From Candidatus Aminicenantes bacterium UBA1061 (GTDB lineage: Bacteria > Acidobacteriota > Aminicenantia > Aminicenantales > Saccharicenantaceae), in the NCBI GenBank assembly GCA_002316315.1, contig DCDG01000009.1, forward strand, positions 1 through 17,173: DNA of 17,173 nt. The letters run 5' to 3'. Positions within the stretch are counted from its first letter, which is position 1. Every line of letters starts with the position of its first letter. The notes beneath the pieces were generated by a model. The model did no database searches, was not told where the DNA came from, and saw nothing but the letters and a program-made list of their open reading frames with translations. Shown piece by piece: positions 15,324 through 17,173 of this stretch. The translations under genes were made by a program, and so were the position numbers.

Positions 15324-16514
15324 TTAGCTGCTTCGAAGTTCGGTTACTGCTTTTTCTATCCGCTGCAAGGCCTCTGTTAATAACTGGCGGGGACAGGCCA
15401 GATTCATCCGCTCGAAACCCTCCAGTTCCTCCCCAAAAATCGGCCCTTGATCAAAATAGACTCGGGCCTTTTTCAGGAAGAAGTCGTTGAGTTCTGGTTG
15501 AGGTAAGCCGAAAGAACGGCAATCAAGCAGAGCCAGATAGGTACCTTCCGGTTTAAGGAATTTTATTTCTGGCAGGCGTTCCTCAAAAAAGCGTCGGGCA
15601 AATTCCATATTGCCTTCAAGATATTCGACCAGTTGTTCAATCCAGGCCTGACCCTGGCCATAAGCTGCTTCCAGAGCAACCAGTCCAAATATATTGCCGG
15701 TCGTTAAACCCAGGTTTTCGGTCTGGATATTATAAAGATTCAGCAGCTTCTCGTTGGGGATAATAACAATGGAAGTGGTCAGGCCGGCAATGTTGAAAGC
15801 TTTACTGGCCGCGGTCAGGGTAATTGTCCGATTGGCTATCTCTGGTGAAAGAGAAGCGATAGGAAGATGTTTATAGCCTCGATAAACGTGTTCTTCATGG
15901 ATCTCATCAGAAACAAGCAACAGATCATTTGTTATGATTATTTCGGCCAGCTCTTCCAGTTCTTCCCGGCTCCAGACCCGACCCACTGGATTGTGCGGGC
16001 TGCAGAGAATCAACATTCTGGTTCGCCCGTCGATTTTTCTTCTCAAATCGGCCAGATCCATCTGCCAGCGATTGTCCTTATAGATAAGAGGATTCTTAAC
16101 AATCCGGCGGCCATTATTTTCGACGGCAGAAAAAAATGGATAATAAACCGGACTTTGAACAATAATTTTATCTCCCGGACAGGTGTAAGTCTGGACACAG
16201 ATATTGAGTGAAGGCACCACGCCAGGTGCTCTGGTTAACCAGCCTCGCTTTATTTCCCAGTTGTGACGATTTTTCATCCAGTTAATAATGGAGGTCCAAA
16301 ACGAATCGGGAACAAGTGGATAACCGTAGGCTCCGTGCTCGGCCCTCTTTTTAACCGCTTCTACCACCTCGGGTGGAGCAGGGAAATCCATATCAGCCAC
16401 CCACATCGGTATCACGTCTGGTACTCCCAGCACCTTCTGGCAGAAGTCCCATTTAAGAGAACAGGTATTCCGTCTATCAAGCGGATGGTCAAAATCATAT
16501 CTTCTGGCGTTCAC
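15324..16514 (-). CDS. patB: PatB/MalY-type PLP-dependent C-S lyase (cystathionine beta-lyase)
   Basis: This is a fold-type I aminotransferase-like enzyme that cleaves the C-S bond of cystathionine or related cysteine conjugates, releasing pyruvate, ammonia and a thiol. The PLP-binding lysine is K238 in AASKAFNIAGL. N175 in SPHNPVGRVW and D203 in SDEIHEEHVY are the other cofactor contacts. The N-terminal MWVADMDF (37-44) is typical of the PatB/MalY group. The length of 396 aa fits. The start is GTG 16514, supported by a strong AGGAGG seven bases upstream. It probably begins an operon with trmJ. A role in methionine biosynthesis or in sulfur amino acid degradation cannot be separated from sequence alone, and an aminotransferase activity is a less likely alternative. 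Confidence 0.88.
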   Translation of the reverse strand: MNARRYDFDHPLDRRNTCSLKWDFCQKVLGVPDVIPMWVADMDFPAPPEVVEAVKKRAEHGAYGYPLVPDSFWTSIINWMKNRHNWEIKRGWLTRAPGVVPSLNICVQTYTCPGDKIIVQSPVYYPFFSAVENNGRRIVKNPLIYKDNRWQMDLADLRRKIDGRTRMLILCSPHNPVGRVWSREELEELAEIIITNDLLLVSDEIHEEHVYRGYKHLPIASLSPEIANRTITLTAASKAFNIAGLTTSIVIIPNEKLLNLYNIQTENLGLTTGNIFGLVALEAAYGQGQAWIEQLVEYLEGNMEFARRFFEERLPEIKFLKPEGTYLALLDCRSFGLPQPELNDFFLKKARVYFDQGPIFGEELEGFERMNLACPRQLLTEALQRIEKAVTELRSS

Positions 16515-16574
16515 TTGCTTACCTCCTGTAATTCTTATTCCTTATTTTTTTCGATCTGGCCGTGTTTTTTTCCT

Positions 16575-16588
16575 CCGGCACTGGCCGG
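16575..16588 (-). repeat. GC-rich hairpin in the patB leader
   Basis: CCGGC (16575-16579) and GCCGG (16584-16588) pair around a 4-base loop. A second GGCCGG at 16595-16600 could compete for pairing. It lies about 60-75 bases before the patB start and could affect mRNA stability or early termination. Confidence 0.3.
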
Positions 16589-16625
16589 TTAGCTGGCCGG
16601 AAAGAAAGGCTGGATTCACGATCTG

Positions 16626-16641
16626 GAAACCAGCAGGTTTC
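16626..16641. repeat. Inverted repeat GAAACC-N4-GGTTTC just inside the patB transcript
   Basis: A perfect 6-bp inverted repeat with a 4-base centre lies about ten bases downstream of the predicted patB transcription start. The position suits an operator or a 5' stabilising hairpin. No regulator is identified. Confidence 0.35.
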
Positions 16642-16658
16642 TGGCTGAATGAATTTAA

Positions 16659-16687
16659 ATTTTAGACAAGTCATAAATAAATAGCAA
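16659..16687 (-). promoter_or_regulatory. patB promoter
   Basis: On the minus strand TTGCTA (16687-16682), a 17-base spacer and TAAAAT (16664-16659) form a credible sigma-70 promoter. The predicted start near 16652 gives a leader of about 138 bases before the GTG codon. Confidence 0.5.
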
Positions 16688-16720
16688 GCTGCCATTGGTA
16701 GCTCCGGGTCAGTTGTCAGC

Positions 16721-16749
16721 TTGACTTATTTTCAAATCTGAATTATATT
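16721..16749 (+). promoter_or_regulatory. etfB promoter
   Basis: TTGACT (16721-16726, five of six), a 17-base spacer and TATATT (16744-16749, five of six) make a strong sigma-70 promoter. Transcription near 16756 would produce a leader of about 186 bases whose first element is a strong hairpin. Confidence 0.6.
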
Positions 16750-16755
16750 TTTTTG

Positions 16756-16941
16756 ACTCCGGCAGGCAGGAGCCTGCCGTTAATTAACAGTGGTCAGTAA
16801 AACTTGTTTGGCTTAAACCTTAGCCTGGCCGCTATCTAGAAGTTTCTGGTTTCAGAAATATATCATTAGCTGGCAATGATAAAACTGAAAATATGATTTT
16901 GCCGGCCAGGCAATTTTAAGATTTTAAAGCGGAGGAAAAAA
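16756..16941 (+). promoter_or_regulatory. Structured etfB leader RNA
   Basis: Four perfect stem-loops occur in order. They are CGGCAGGC/GCCTGCCG (16760-16779, loop AGGA), TTTCTG/CAGAAA (16843-16858, loop GTTT), TATCATT/AATGATA (16861-16881, 7-base loop) and TTGCC/GGCAA (16899-16913). The last is followed by TTTT, like a weak attenuator. The GGAGG ribosome site is at 16931-16935. I do not recognise a known riboswitch class. Confidence 0.4.
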
Positions 16942-17173
16942 GTGCACGCTATTGTCTGTATCAAGCAGGTCCCGGATACCACCGAGGTTAAAATTGATCC
17001 GGAAAGAGGAACTCTTATCAGAGAAGGAGTGCCCAGCATTATCAATCCTTTTGATACTTATGCCATTGAAGAAGCTTTGCGAATTAGAGAAAAATTTGGT
17101 GGCAAGGTGACGGTCGTAACCATGGGTCCTTCCCAGGCCCTGAATGCTCTGAAAGAAGCCATTGCCATGGGGG
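16942..17173 (+). CDS. etfB: Electron transfer flavoprotein beta subunit (partial, 3' end outside the window)
   Basis: EtfB is the small subunit of the FAD/AMP-binding electron carrier that links acyl-CoA and other dehydrogenases to the respiratory chain, or takes part in electron bifurcation. The first 77 residues show the family's start, IVCIKQVPDT, then NPFDTYAIEEALRI and VTVVTMGPSQA. The GTG start is well supported by GGAGG six bases upstream. The gene is cut by the window end, so its length, and whether etfA follows, cannot be judged. The frame runs without a stop to the last base. Confidence 0.92.
   Translation, partial: MHAIVCIKQVPDTTEVKIDPERGTLIREGVPSIINPFDTYAIEEALRIREKFGGKVTVVTMGPSQALNALKEAIAMG

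Larger units (their letters stand above)
16515..16941. other. Divergent promoter region between patB and etfB
   Basis: This 427-base region carries back-to-back promoters for patB (leftward) and etfB (rightward), with 33 bases between their outer -35 edges. It also carries several perfect short inverted repeats in both leaders and a direct repeat CTGGCCGG at 16581-16588 and 16593-16600. No open reading frame of note was seen. Confidence 0.6.

Noticed and set aside
16682..16697. TGGCAGCTTGCT on the minus strand, resembling a sigma-54 -24/-12 element
   Set aside because: The GG and GC doublets are six bases apart instead of the required ten, so sigma-54 holoenzyme would not be expected to bind.
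16753..16785. Alternative etfB promoter using TTGACT at 16753 and TTAATT at 16780
   Set aside because: The spacer would be 21 bases. The TTGACT-17-TATATT pair just upstream is far better.

Overview
The window comes from a Gram-negative-type (two-membrane) bacterium. A lipid A deacylase-like outer-membrane protein (LpxR family), a secreted TonB C-terminal-domain protein and a sigma-54 activator all fit a diderm cell. Base composition is roughly balanced. The gene set is that of a peptide- and amino-acid-using heterotroph: isoaspartyl dipeptidase, POT peptide transporter, APC amino acid permease, PatB/MalY C-S lyase and ETF. This would suit an uncultured lineage such as Aminicenantes/Acidobacteriota, but that is an inference from gene style and not a demonstrated placement. 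No tRNA, rRNA, CRISPR array, insertion sequence or phage gene was found.

Layout: (1) 81-1804 (+): a sigma-54-dependent AAA+ activator and a small zinc-ribbon/coiled-coil protein. (2) 1874-4590 (-): iadA followed by an NhaC-type Na+/H+ antiporter. (3) 5013-7102 (+): an ECF sigma factor overlapping a ZAS-type anti-sigma factor, then a TonB C-terminal-domain protein. (4) 7340-8932 (+): a large membrane-anchored TPR protein with its own promoter. (5) 9078-12689 (+): a divergent PlsC-like acyltransferase, a POT transporter and an LpxR-family protein, with 36-base gaps between them. (6) 12718-16514 (-): patB, a TrmJ-like RNA methyltransferase, a small four-helix membrane protein and an APC permease. 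(7) 16942 to the window end (+): the start of etfB, behind a long, hairpin-rich leader.

I did not find a clearly new multi-gene system. The less ordinary signals are three. First, at least three genes (the 107-aa protein, the acyltransferase and trmJ) have sigma-70-like promoters, or a -10 box, so close to the ATG that they would give nearly leaderless mRNAs, and they also lack Shine-Dalgarno sequences. Other genes here have clear Shine-Dalgarno sites. Second, the divergent patB/etfB region has two good back-to-back promoters, each followed at once by a short perfect inverted repeat, and the etfB leader holds four hairpins. Third, three enzymes or transporters carry changes at normally critical residues: the IadA carbamylated lysine is glutamate, the PlsC motifs are HX5D and QGRG, and the POT transporter lacks two proton-coupling glutamates.
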